Assembly (NCBI GenBank): GCA_963726215.1
Contig: CAVSBU010000004.1
Location: 1 to 64,000, forward strand
Source: 9FT-COMBO-48-23 sp963726215
GTDB lineage: Bacteria > Chloroflexota > Dehalococcoidia > GIF9 > UBA5629
Direction: 5' to 3'
DNA length: 64,000 bases
Shown: in pieces, positions 50,839 through 60,080 of the stretch
Numbering within the stretch: the stretch's first letter is position 1
Layout: every line of letters begins with the position of its first letter
Notes under the pieces: generated by a model
The model's input: only the letters and a program-made list of their open reading frames with translations
The model's database searches: none
Told to the model about the DNA's origin: nothing
Made by a program: the position numbers and the translations under genes

Positions 50839-52020
50839 ATGAGACTATTGGTTATCGGGCTAGGACAATGTGGCTCCCGAGTCGCCGACCAGTTTGTCCG
50901 TTTAAATAAGCGGGCAGCAGCGCAGTGGGGCATCAATATAGTCACGGGAACCTTTGCCGTAAATACGGACCAAACTGACCTGACTGGTTTAACTCATATC
51001 GGCACCGATTTTATGCATCGCATCCTCATCGGTGGTCGTAAGACCTGGGGACATGGTGTAGGCAAGATAAACGAGATGGGCGCCGAGTTAGCCAGAGAGG
51101 ACGGTGACAAGGTAGTTGATGCCGTCAGAACTGCACCCAATTTTTACCAGACCCACGCTTTCATGCTTATAGCTGGGGCGGCTGGTGGTACCGGCTCGGG
51201 TGCGATATCGGTAATCGCCCAAATGCTTAAAGAACGATACGTAGGCAAGCCGGTCTACGCTCTGGTTGTTCTTCCCTTCGAGCACGAGGAAATGGCGGAG
51301 CTGAGAAGCGTTTATAACACTGCTACCTGTCTAAAGTCAATACAGTCAGTAGCTGATGGCGTCTTTCTGGCAGATAATCAACGCTATGTCAGAAAGGACG
51401 CCAGCCTGGCAATGAACCTGGATAGGATAAACTCAACAATTGCCGAACCTTTTTACGATATGATGTGTGCCGGCGAGATAACGAGATTTAAATACGTCGG
51501 TGCTAAAGTACTGGATGCTGGAGATATTATGCAGTCCATAGACGGCTGGACGGCAATAGGCGTTGGCCGAACCAGTATACCGCGTGCCTTCCGCTTTCCC
51601 TGGGAACTGAATAAGGTCAGTTTCAAGGAAAAGAGCGATGAGAGTCTAAGGGCTATGCAGGCTATGGACGCCGCCTTTAGTGAGCTTTCCGTCGGCTGCA
51701 GCCCCGAGGATGCCGGCAGAGCCTTATATCTGCTCTCAGCACCGGCGAAGGACATGTCTATGGATATAGCCAAAGGCTTAGGTGACTATCTCAGAGAACT
51801 CGCAGAAAATGCAGTAATCAGAGCCGGCGACTTCCCCAGAGGTGGGGTAACCGTCGATGTCACCGTAATACTTTCTCAGCTAGCCTTCGTCCAGAAGATA
51901 AGAGACTACTACGACAGAGCCACAGCCTTTGCTCAGACCCAGAAGGAGCGGATAAAGGAGACCACAGGCAGGCTCCGTGACATGGAGGAAGCCGCTAAGG
52001 GATTGCCCAGCTTAATCTAG
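50839..52020 (+). CDS. Tubulin/FtsZ-superfamily GTPase, non-canonical (paralog 1)
   Basis: An intact 393-residue protein with AAGGAGG before the ATG. The N-terminal IGLGQCGSRVADQFVRL looks more like tubulin GQCGNQ than FtsZ; the signature loop is LIAGAAGGTGSGAISVI (GGTGSG); YNTATCLKSIQSVADGVFLADN matches the ribose-binding region; the catalytic T7 region reads KVLDAGDIMQSIDGWTAIGVG, keeping D-x-x-D but with Val where FtsZ has Asn. The C terminus is a charged helix, with no FtsZ-like C-terminal FtsA/ZipA-binding peptide. It is not the cell-division FtsZ. It is probably a GTP-dependent cytoskeletal filament of the CetZ-like or unassigned kind. Paralog of 57584-58693, and adjacent to a TIG membrane protein. 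Confidence 0.82.
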   Translation: MRLLVIGLGQCGSRVADQFVRLNKRAAAQWGINIVTGTFAVNTDQTDLTGLTHIGTDFMHRILIGGRKTWGHGVGKINEMGAELAREDGDKVVDAVRTAPNFYQTHAFMLIAGAAGGTGSGAISVIAQMLKERYVGKPVYALVVLPFEHEEMAELRSVYNTATCLKSIQSVADGVFLADNQRYVRKDASLAMNLDRINSTIAEPFYDMMCAGEITRFKYVGAKVLDAGDIMQSIDGWTAIGVGRTSIPRAFRFPWELNKVSFKEKSDESLRAMQAMDAAFSELSVGCSPEDAGRALYLLSAPAKDMSMDIAKGLGDYLRELAENAVIRAGDFPRGGVTVDVTVILSQLAFVQKIRDYYDRATAFAQTQKERIKETTGRLRDMEEAAKGLPSLI

Positions 52021-52049
52021 CCGTATCAAATATTTTCTTGACAAAACAC

Positions 52050-52078
52050 AAGGGGAGGGACAAACCCTCCCCTTTGTC
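52050..52078 (+). terminator. Hairpin terminator after the tubulin-like gene
   Basis: A 10-bp stem AAGGGGAGGG (52050-52059), loop ACAAA, CCCTCCCCTT (52065-52074), then TGTCATT. Confidence 0.85.
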
Positions 52079-52084
52079 ATTACC

Positions 52085-52215
52085 AGCCCTTCCTCGTGTC
52101 ATTCTGTTTGCTTAGTGTCATTCTGAGCCTTCGTTTTATGTCATTCTGAGCGTAGTCTGAAGAATCTCCTGCAGCTCATTCTGAACTCCGTGCGAAGAAT
52201 CTCACTCAGTGTAAA
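52085..52215. repeat. Cluster of CATTCTGAG-type repeats
   Basis: At least four copies of GTCATTCTG followed by partial GAGCGTAG...GAAGAATCTC units in one intergenic space. Same family as 6300 and 62.5 kb. Confidence 0.7.
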
Positions 52216-52240
52216 CTCCGCGTGGAAATCTCTGCTCTCG

Positions 52241-53612
52241 TTAATCCGATAATAGCCCTCTAGCCTTTCGTGGCACGCACTTATTGGCCGCTTGAACCAC
52301 CAGAGCCAGGCTCATCAGATAGTCATCATGACCATCACTACTATCGACAAAGAAGTTTAAGGTCTGGCTGGGCCTGTATATGCTCTTAGCTTTCTCCAGC
52401 TCAAACATCAACTCCCGATAATCTTCGGAGCCGTCCTGTTTGTAAAGCTTGAGCCTGCCTGAGTTAATGGCAGCCAACAAATCGAAGCCTGCTTCAGACT
52501 TCGATCTTTTGAGTGAATTTAAAGGGGATAACTTTGCCACCTAATGATTTACGTAAAAAGCTGGTGATGGGCTCGCCAACACCCGTGGCGTCGGCGACGA
52601 TTCGACTGCATTTCCACACATTTTTCAGTATGTCCACCATCTGAGGATAGAGTTCAGAATGCTTCTTGCCCACCCAGCTATAATGCTCCACCAGAAATAT
52701 GCTCGGGCTCCTTGGCCATTAAGTCGGTAACATCATATGCCTAACTTCGGCAATGGTTATGACGGTGGCATCTCTGCCTGAGCGAGTCAGAATATCATCT
52801 TCGAGCTGCTCCGACTCGCCGGCGAAATCTATGCCGGCTACGTAGACCCTGCCTTCCTCTGGCTGGCTAAGCCTGGAATGTTCACCCCGGAGCTGGGCGA
52901 TTTGCTGGTTCGTCAGGAAACCACCTCCGCCTCGAATTGGCAGTAGAGCATATTGAGTCCGGAACAGAGGATGGTCTTCGCCAAGGCGCTGCCGCTCGGA
53001 CTCAACAAAGGCTTTGTAACTAGGATTATATTTGGCTACTTCCTGCCAGTCATAACGGAAATGGCGCTTAATACCGTCCTTCTTCTCCAGCTCCAGGTTA
53101 GTCTGTTTTACCTCTTCCAGCAAGGTAGCATCGTCCCAGGTTGTGCCGTAGTGTACGGTGGTGGCATTTGAAGCTGATACCATTGGCCGGAATTCTTTGG
53201 TATATTTGTCCTTAGCTACATCTTGCGATTCGTCTATCTCCAGCAGTATGTCGGCGGTATGCCCCACTACTGAAGCTGATTCGTCAGCGGAAAGAAATAT
53301 CTGTCTGGCATTGCCCAGCCTGACCATGTAGCCAGCCTCGGTAAACCAGATGCCACCAAAACCGAAATCGTTTAGCCTTTCTTTGAGCCGGCTAATGGAG
53401 ATAATTGTCTGCGGTTTGAACGTTGGGGAACACTTGATGGCATTGCCGCCGGCAGCCATGAACATTGTCAGCAGTAAAACTTCGAGGTGGACCGAAAGCT
53501 CGTTCTTACCACCCTGGCGGGCAATCTCGACCGAAAAGGTCAAGCCCAAATTGCCTTGAATGCTCTCGATTATGGCTTTGGATACTTCAGCTTGATATGG
53601 GCGTAATTTCAT
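52241..53612 (-). CDS. Phage-type terminase large subunit (two frameshifts)
   Basis: DNA-packaging ATPase/nuclease of about 455 residues. ATPase part: IARQGGKNELSVHLEVLLL (Walker A variant with Gly-Lys), ADILLEIDESQDV (Walker B with DE). Nuclease part: YVAGIDFAGESEQLEDD (RuvC-like first Asp), ADATGVGEPITSFL and the late SSDGHDDYLMSLALV acidic motif. Frames change near 52725 and 52510. All landmarks survive. No capsid, portal or integrase gene is adjacent, so it is an isolated packaging module. ATG 53612 starts the large gene. Confidence 0.82.
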
Positions 53613-53674
53613 ATCAAAATAAAAAGGAAAATAGAAAATGAAAACTCAAAACTTGTGGTCTTTTATTAAAAGTC

Positions 53675-54004
53675 TTAACTTCTTATCAGCGCCTTAACCC
53701 CCAGGGGAATAGCTATCTCAGTTAAGACTTTGGTGATAGCCTCCTTAAGAGACTTCTTCTGTTCTTTTGTAATGCTGTAGCGGGTGGTGACAAGCCGGGC
53801 AATAGTGGTAGCCAATTTCAGATGCAGGTCAAATTTCTCCGGCGCGGCTACAATAAGTTCCCTGAGCTTAACGCGAAGTATGGCAATCTCCTCGTCAATG
53901 CCCTCTATGCCTCTGGCTTCCTCAAGCTCCAGCCTTTCGGCTTCATTAAGTGCCTGTCCGTAAAATCCGTGTCTTTTGCTTTTTGCGGCGCTCTTTCTTA
54001 CCAT
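53675..54004 (-). CDS. Small terminase-associated protein
   Basis: About 110 residues, mostly helical and charged (EAERLELEEARGIEGIDEEIAILRVKLRELI, LKLATTIARLVTTRYSITKEQKKSLKEAI). It lies 60 bases upstream of the terminase on the same strand, where a small terminase subunit or companion would be. Start ATG 54004 (MVRKSAAKSKRHGFYG) is preferred; ATG 54028 is possible. No helix-turn-helix is certain. Function inferred from position. Confidence 0.55.
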   Translation of the reverse strand: MVRKSAAKSKRHGFYGQALNEAERLELEEARGIEGIDEEIAILRVKLRELIVAAPEKFDLHLKLATTIARLVTTRYSITKEQKKSLKEAITKVLTEIAIPLGVKALIRS

Positions 54005-54190
54005 TTTCCATCGCCCTGATAAGTCCATAGACCAAAGCATAAGCAGCTAAGTCATATCTCTGACTGTCTAACGCAACCTTCAACAACTTCGCCATGTCAT
54101 CATCATAATAGCACTATTGTTCTAGTTAAACAAGCTGAACTTGTCACTGTTACTTACAGAATCGGGCTGGCTCCGATGCAATTGGCAGCC

Positions 54191-54220
54191 TTGGGGTTAA
54201 ATTAGCTGGTATGCTATACT
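54191..54220 (+). promoter_or_regulatory. Promoter, possibly leaderless, for the TPR gene
   Basis: TTGGGG (54191-54196, weak), 18 bases, TATACT (54215-54220). The ATG at 54231 lies 10 bases after the -10 box, as for the 32531 gene. Confidence 0.5.
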
Positions 54221-54230
54221 ATGCGCCATT

Positions 54231-55506
54231 ATGAAACACAAGCTTATGGTTATCCTGCTGATTAGTACCCTACTGCCCCTGCTGGCATGTGCTAATCCTG
54301 CACAAAAATATATTGAGCAGGCTGATACCTATTTCATGCAGCAACAATGGAATGAAGCTATTAGCGAATATAGCAAGGCAATTGAGCGCAATCCAAACCT
54401 GGCCTTAGCCTACAGCAAACGTGGCCAGGCTTATGCCGCCAAAGAAGATTGGAACGCGGCTCTCAGCGACTTGAATAAGGCTATCGAGCTGGACCCGAAG
54501 CTGATTGAGGCATACAATCACCGAGCCGCAGTTTATCATGCTCAAGGTCAGTGGGACATGGCCATTAGCGACCTGAATAAGGCTATAGAACTCGACCCTA
54601 AGCTGGCCGTGGCATATAGCAATCGAGGCTGGACCTACGCTTCCAAAGGGCAATTAGATTTAGCGCTTGCTGATTTGAACAAAGCCATCGAGTTAGACCC
54701 CAAGCTGGATGAGGCATATTATAATCGAGGTCTCGTCTACAATGCTCAGAGTCGTTGGGACATGGGCATCGCAGATTTGAGCAAGGCAATAGAGCTTGAC
54801 CCGACCAATTTCACGGCATACAACGACCGTGGCTCCGCCTACACCAACACCGGGAAACTCGACCTGGCCATTGCTGACCTGAACAAGGCTATAGAGCTGA
54901 AGCCTGACTATGCATTGGCTTACTACAATCGCGGCTTGGTCTACAAGGAACAGGAACAATGGGACTCGGCAATTGCCGATTTCAGCAAAGCTATAGAACT
55001 CGAACCAAGTCTCGTCGGCATCAAGCAAGCACTGGCTGAAGTTTACACTAACCGCGGCTACAATTATCGGACAAAAGGACAAAATGACCTGGCTCTAGCT
55101 GACTTTAACAAGGCTATAGAACTCGACCCGAATCTGGCTCTAGCCTATTTTAATCTGGGCTCAGTGTACAACACGCAGGGACAGTGGGAGCTGGCTATCA
55201 CCAACCTTAGCAAAGCCGTGGAGCTGGAGCCCGATTATCCCAGTGCATTACAGTAACCGGGCCTACAGCTATCTCAACACTGGAGAACTGGATAAAGCCA
55301 TCGCTGACTACAGCAAGGCAATTGAGCTCGATAGCAGCTATGCCCTGGCTTATTACAATCGGGGAATTGCCTACTACAACACCGGACAGTCTGACCTGGC
55401 CATTGCCGACTTCAATAAAGCCATTCAACTATCGGATGACCCTGACCTGATTGCCGCAGCCAAGGACCGCATATCCGAAATCCAGCGCAAAGTAGTAGAC
55501 AGTTAA
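54231..55506 (+). CDS. TPR-repeat lipoprotein (frameshifted)
   Basis: Exported scaffold protein. Signal peptide with lipobox (LISTLLPLLAC, Cys about residue 20) followed by about eleven 34-residue TPR units with the pattern WxxAIxDLNKAIELDPKLAxAYxNRG; the repeats have been exchanged and are very alike, which suggests recent duplication. The frame breaks near 55243 (PDYPSA then HYSNRAYSYLNTGELD), one surplus base, and the C terminus ends with a short helical cap at 55506. It overlaps the antisense end of the hydrolase gene by about 75 bases. A role in assembling partner proteins at the cell surface is inferred. Confidence 0.8.
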
Positions 55507-56241
55507 CTGACCAAATCCTAATATCAATCCATACGATTGAATTTTGACTGATTTGTTTAGGATTTGGTGCTTGGGATTTGGAATTTGATCTTCAAAGAAG
55601 GCAGCTACTTTTTCCGCCAGCACTGACTCATATCCCCACCACAAATGGTCGGCTCCAGAGATAAGTTCAAATTGTTTTGGCTCAGCCGCTTCTCTACTCA
55701 TCAGTTGCGCCTGCTCCAGCGGCACCACAAAATCATTAGTTCCACAAATTATAAGCTTGGGCTTGGTGCAGCTCTTCAATTGAGAAATCTGTGACTGCCC
55801 AGGAGGCATTGAAATCAACGCCAATGCTTTGACTCTATCATCGGCGCAGGCAACGGGCAATGCCACAGCAGCACCAAAGGAATAACCCGATAGCCCCACT
55901 CTGTTACTATCCACTTCAGGCTGAGAAACAATCCAGCTTATGGCGGCTGCTACATCTTCCTGTTCGGCGATGCCACCACCAAAGCTGCCCTGGCTGCCGC
56001 CCACACCACGAAAGTTAAACATAAAGGCAATAATGGACTTTTCAACCAGAGCCAAACTTACCGACAGAATAACGTTGTTATCCATTGAGCCGCCATAAAG
56101 AGGATGAGGATGACACAGCACTACGGCCGGGAAAACTCCATCTCTGTCGGGGAAATAACACAGACCTTCGAGGGTAAGCTTACCGCAAGGAAAAGATACG
56201 CGACTCTGTCTCAGTCCTTCTTCTCCCGTTTGCCTTGCCAC
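55429..56241 (-). CDS. Alpha/beta hydrolase (dienelactone hydrolase-like)
   Basis: A 270-residue serine hydrolase: VVLCHPHPLYGGSMDNNVI (oxyanion), nucleophile elbow GLSGYSFGAAVALPVACADDR (Ser about residue 112), Asp in ICGTNDFVVP and His in GADHLWWG. The family often processes esters or acts as a peptidase. The last 45 residues read through an AT-rich repeat (GGTGCTTGGGATTTGGAATTT) and the antisense TPR gene; the natural end may lie earlier. It is the last gene of the minus-strand operon and its start overlaps rarA by about 30 bases. Confidence 0.75.
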   Translation of the reverse strand: MARQTGEEGLRQSRVSFPCGKLTLEGLCYFPDRDGVFPAVVLCHPHPLYGGSMDNNVILSVSLALVEKSIIAFMFNFRGVGGSQGSFGGGIAEQEDVAAAISWIVSQPEVDSNRVGLSGYSFGAAVALPVACADDRVKALALISMPPGQSQISQLKSCTKPKLIICGTNDFVVPLEQAQLMSREAAEPKQFELISGADHLWWGYESVLAEKVAAFFEDQIPNPKHQILNKSVKIQSYGLILGFGQLTVYYFALDFGYAVLGCGNQVRVIR

Positions 56242-57582
56242 CAGGCTTCAATTCTGGCACGTATCTCTTTTTCGTAGCCCTGGTCACTTGGTGAATAGTA
56301 TCGCTTCCCCTGAAGCATGTCTGGCAGATTCTGCTGTTCCACAAAGTGGCCCGGGTAATCGTGGGCATATTTGTAACCCTTTCCATACCCGCTATCTATG
56401 CATCAATTTGGTAACCGGATTGCGCAGATGAAGCGGCACTGGCTCATTGCGGCTCCGCTCAACATCTTGCTGCACCTTAGAGTAGGCTTCGTACAGCGAA
56501 TTACTTTTTGGCGCTGTAGCCAGATAGGTTACTGCTTCAGCCAGAGCCAGATTACCTTCAGGCATGCCAATGAAGTGGACGGCCTGTTGCGCCGCCACCG
56601 CTACCACCAATGCCTGAGGGTCAGCCATACCCACATCCTCAGAGGCAAAGCGTACCAGTCGCCGAACAATATATAGAGGGTCTTCACCCGCCTCCAGCAT
56701 TCGTCCCAGCCAATATAAGGCTGCATCCGGGTCGGAACCACGCAGCGACTTATGAAGCGCTGAGATTAGGTCATAATGCTGGTCACCAGCCTTATCATAA
56801 AGCAAAGCCCGATGCTGCAGTGCTTCCTCAATGGTCTTAAGGCTAAGCCGCCTACGTCCATCAGCATCGGGCGCAGTGGCCTGTGTTGCCATCTCCAAAG
56901 CATTGAGCGCCACTCGAGCATCGCCGTTCGACATGACGACCAGGTGTCCCAAAGCATCTTCGTCAAGCTCCACATTGAACTTACCTAACCCCCTGTCCTC
57001 ATCTTTAATAGCTCGCTCAACGATAAGACGGACCTCTGCATCAGTCAAGGAATTCAGACTAAACACCCGGCATCTGGAAAGCAGCGCTGAGATAACTTCA
57101 AAGGAAGGATTTTCTGTAGTGGCACCGATGAGAATTACCACACCGTTTTCCACATACGGCAATATGACGTCTTGCTGAGTTTTATTAAATCGGTGAATTT
57201 CATCGATAAACAGGATAGTGCGCTGTCCTGTAAGCCTGCGTCTACGCCTTGCCTCATTCACAATGCGCCGTAAATCGGCGACGCCGGCATTGACAGCACT
57301 TAGAGGGCTGAAATGCGATTTGGTAACGTTGGCGATAACATAGCCTAAGGTTGTCTTGCCGCTGCCTGGTGGCCCCCAAAGAATCATCGAAGGCAACTGG
57401 TCTGCCTCGATGGATTTTCTCAGCACCCGCCCTTCGCCCACGAGGTGTTCTTGCCCCACAAACTCATCAAAATTACGCGGGCGCATTCTGGCGGCTAGAG
57501 GTAAATCACTGGGCAATTCACCGTAGGCCCCCACATCCTTTTCCTCCTTCTCCTCCTGCCCACCCAAATCGAAAAGAGTCAT
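56211..57582 (-). CDS. rarA: Replication-associated recombination ATPase RarA/MgsA (frameshifted)
   Basis: Clamp-loader-like AAA+ ATPase acting at stalled forks. Walker A GPPGSGKTTLGYVIA, Walker B LFIDEIHRFN, sensor GATTENPSFEVISALLSRC. The frame breaks near 56392: TKLM then DSGYGKGYKYAHDYPGHFVEQQN continues one base on and ends with WWQGKREKKD at 56211. One surplus base accounts for it. The start lies one base after the stop of the tubulin-like gene, so the two are tightly coupled. Confidence 0.92.
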
Positions 57583-57583
57583 G

Positions 57584-58693
57584 CTAACTCGTCTTCTTCT
57601 CCGCCTCCACCGCCGGGGCTAACCTGGCTGCCCTGTCGTAATAGCTCTTTATCCTGTCAAGGTAAATCAACTCTGATACAAGCACAGTCACTTTAGTATA
57701 ACTCTTCGGTCCGTAGAAATTACCATCTCTTATTTCAGCATTGGGCGCCAGCTCTCGCAGGCGATTACCTAGAGCTTTAATCATATCGACATTGGCTTTT
57801 CCGGCCGGCGCCGAAAGGAGAAACAAACCTTTACCGGCATCTTCCAGCTTGCAGTCAACTGACAATCGCATTAAAGCCAAATCCATCGCTTCCATAGCTC
57901 TGAACGTATCAGAGCTCTTCTCCTCAAATCCGGCAGTTCTTCTGAACGAAAATATCGAGGATGAGAACTGCGCCTTGCCGACACCTATTGCCGTCCAACC
58001 AAATAGACTTTGCACTATATCACCGGCGTCGAGCACTTTCCCGGCAACATACTTCGAGCCAGCTATCTCGCCAGCACATAGAAGGTCATAGAAGGGTGAA
58101 ACTAATTCCTTGTTTAAGCCGCCCATCTTCTGGGGTTGGGCTATGTTCCCCAGCAGCCCCAAACCCCCGTTATCTGCCAGAATCACAGCATCAGCCACTT
58201 TATCTATAGTCTTCAGACACATAGCGGTGTTGTGAATACGCTGCGCATCATCTAACTCAGAGTCAAAGGGTAAAACAAGAAGCGCGTAAACCGGTTTATC
58301 TATATGGCGCTCTTTGAGCATCTGAATCATCACCGGAACGCCGCCGGAACCAAGACTACCGGCAGCGCCGGCAATGAATAGAAAGGCATCAGTATTAATG
58401 AAGGCGCCAAGCCTCATAGCCAGCATAACCCGCTCGCTTTCATGACGCATCAGCTTGGCTCCGGCTTCCGTCGACTTATCACCCATCCCAAGAGAGCCGC
58501 GAATAGGTACCGCCTTCAGCCAGTCCCAGCCTGATTTAGTCAGTTCAGCCAAAACAGCTGGCTCATTATTGACGGCATATGCGCAGGTAATTATATTGGC
58601 GTGCCATTCTGCTCTCGCCATCTTATTTAACTCAGCGAACTCGCGAGCCAGTCTACAGCCGCAGTCTCCAACACCGATAACCATCAATTTCAT
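57584..58693 (-). CDS. Tubulin/FtsZ-superfamily GTPase, non-canonical (paralog 2)
   Basis: An intact 369-residue paralog of the 50839 gene. N-terminal IGVGDCGCRLAREFAEL, signature loop degraded to FIAGAAGSLGSGGVPVM (GSLGSG in place of GGTGSG), YNT-like HNTAMCLKTIDKVADAVILADN, and the T7-like KVLDAGDIVQSLFGWTAIGVG. The altered signature suggests weakened or different nucleotide binding, perhaps a non-hydrolysing or partner subunit to paralog 1. AAGGAG lies just before the ATG. It sits in the AmmeMemoRadiSam operon, 48 bases after AMMECR1 and one base before rarA. Confidence 0.8.
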   Translation of the reverse strand: MKLMVIGVGDCGCRLAREFAELNKMARAEWHANIITCAYAVNNEPAVLAELTKSGWDWLKAVPIRGSLGMGDKSTEAGAKLMRHESERVMLAMRLGAFINTDAFLFIAGAAGSLGSGGVPVMIQMLKERHIDKPVYALLVLPFDSELDDAQRIHNTAMCLKTIDKVADAVILADNGGLGLLGNIAQPQKMGGLNKELVSPFYDLLCAGEIAGSKYVAGKVLDAGDIVQSLFGWTAIGVGKAQFSSSIFSFRRTAGFEEKSSDTFRAMEAMDLALMRLSVDCKLEDAGKGLFLLSAPAGKANVDMIKALGNRLRELAPNAEIRDGNFYGPKSYTKVTVLVSELIYLDRIKSYYDRAARLAPAVEAEKKTS

Positions 58694-58740
58694 GCTATTT
58701 CTATCTCCTTGCCAAAAAGTAGCAGATATATACCGTTATG

Positions 58741-59256
58741 TCAAATAAACCTTTCCACCCGGAAACGATACAATCTTATCGGCTCCCCGGCTGATATGCC
58801 AGCTTTAGCCCGGCAAATTTCTATTTGTTCTTCAACTTTATCCACACCTGCAAGGTCAGGTAACAACAGCCCGCGCCTGTAACCGCATTCCACAATCACG
58901 CCATATTTCCTGGGGTCAAGCTGGTCAGTGCTTCGCACCGGCTCCGGTTCCGTAAGAATATCTACGCTGTATTCAAGGTCATCCAACTCAGAGGCCTCAA
59001 CCGGCATAAACCTTGGGTCTTGTGTAGCTGAGCTTATTGCATTGGCTACGATTTCCTCAGCTACGTTCGTCCTTGTTGGCATGAAAGTACCGATACAACC
59101 CCTCAATTCACCGTGTTTCTTAATAGACACAAAAACTCCAGCCCTCTGCTTCATCTCGGCGGTAAGCTTCCGTGGCCTGAATACCTTGCCCTGGCGGATA
59201 TATCTTTCTACTGCCTTTCGAGCTAATCCAACTATCGCAGGACGCGGTTTAGTCAT
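58741..59256 (-). CDS. amrA: AMMECR1 domain protein (AmmeMemoRadiSam system A)
   Basis: A 171-residue AMMECR1 protein. The family signature HGELRGCIGTFMPTR and SATQDPRFMPVEASEL are intact. Known to occur in a conserved trio with Memo and a radical SAM enzyme; the biochemical role of the trio is unsettled. It is the third gene of the operon: radical SAM, Memo, AMMECR1. Confidence 0.9.
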   Translation of the reverse strand: MTKPRPAIVGLARKAVERYIRQGKVFRPRKLTAEMKQRAGVFVSIKKHGELRGCIGTFMPTRTNVAEEIVANAISSATQDPRFMPVEASELDDLEYSVDILTEPEPVRSTDQLDPRKYGVIVECGYRRGLLLPDLAGVDKVEEQIEICRAKAGISAGEPIRLYRFRVERFI

Positions 59257-59276
59257 TTGACTGCATTCTTCTCCGA

Positions 59277-60080
59277 TTATTTTAATAATATTCCCGCATA
59301 ACCCACCACACTGCTGTAATCACCCGATGCATCACCGCTAGTCTGATACTTAACCAATTCCGCTTTTTTGGCCCCCAGTTCCTTAGCCGCCGAGATAAGA
59401 CTGACCACCGGTGCATAACCGCACATTGATATATCAAAATCAGCAACTCGTCTCAATAACTCGTCCTCATCTAAATTCAGTATAGCCTCAATCGCCTTAC
59501 TGTCCTTCTTCCTGGCCGACTCCTGCGGTTCGTAATGCGTCATGTCGCTGCTGGCCAGGATTGTAACTTGCTTCTTCGACTCTTTTATCGCGCCGGCTAA
59601 TTCCTTACCGATTCTCTTATATACATTCCCGCGAGCGTGAGCCATAACTATGGGCACTATCCTAACATCTGGTTTGAAATACTGCAAAAAAGGCACCTGA
59701 ACCTCAAGAGAGTGCTCAAATTGATGCGCCGCATGGTCTTCTTCCAGATAGCTCGATGAGGTCAAAATTCGCTTTCCCAGCTCCGAGTCAATCTCTGTCT
59801 CACCTAAAGGAGTTATCCACGTGCCTTTGGTCATGATACTAAAACTTTTTCCTCGCCCGGTGTGATTTGGGCCAAGCATGACAAAGGTATCATTAAATTT
59901 AATCTTAGATATGACTGCTCCAGCTACCATACCTGAGTAGATATATCCAGCATGAGGCGAAATCAGCCCGATTACCTCAACCTTCTCTGCCCTGTCATCT
60001 ACCATGCTCTCAATCATCGTCCTTAGCCCGTCTGATGAGCCCGGGTAGAACTGTCCGGCAGCAATCGGCTCCCTAATCAT
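59277..60080 (-). CDS. amrB: Memo family protein (AmmeMemoRadiSam system B)
   Basis: A 267-residue Memo-like protein. The start at 60080 (MIREPIAAGQFYPGS) is chosen because AGGAGG precedes it; the long frame begins far inside the previous gene. Metal-site residues of Memo are present: LISPHAGYIYSG (His), MLGPNHTG (His) and CGYAPVVSL (Cys). Memo folds like extradiol dioxygenases. It overlaps the radical SAM gene by eight bases. Confidence 0.9.
   Translation of the reverse strand: MIREPIAAGQFYPGSSDGLRTMIESMVDDRAEKVEVIGLISPHAGYIYSGMVAGAVISKIKFNDTFVMLGPNHTGRGKSFSIMTKGTWITPLGETEIDSELGKRILTSSSYLEEDHAAHQFEHSLEVQVPFLQYFKPDVRIVPIVMAHARGNVYKRIGKELAGAIKESKKQVTILASSDMTHYEPQESARKKDSKAIEAILNLDEDELLRRVADFDISMCGYAPVVSLISAAKELGAKKAELVKYQTSGDASGDYSSVVGYAGILLK

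Noticed and set aside
50839..52020. Calling the first tubulin-like gene ftsZ
   Set aside because: It lacks the FtsZ C-terminal peptide and has Cys/Gln in the first glycine loop and an altered T7 Asn, and it is not beside division genes.
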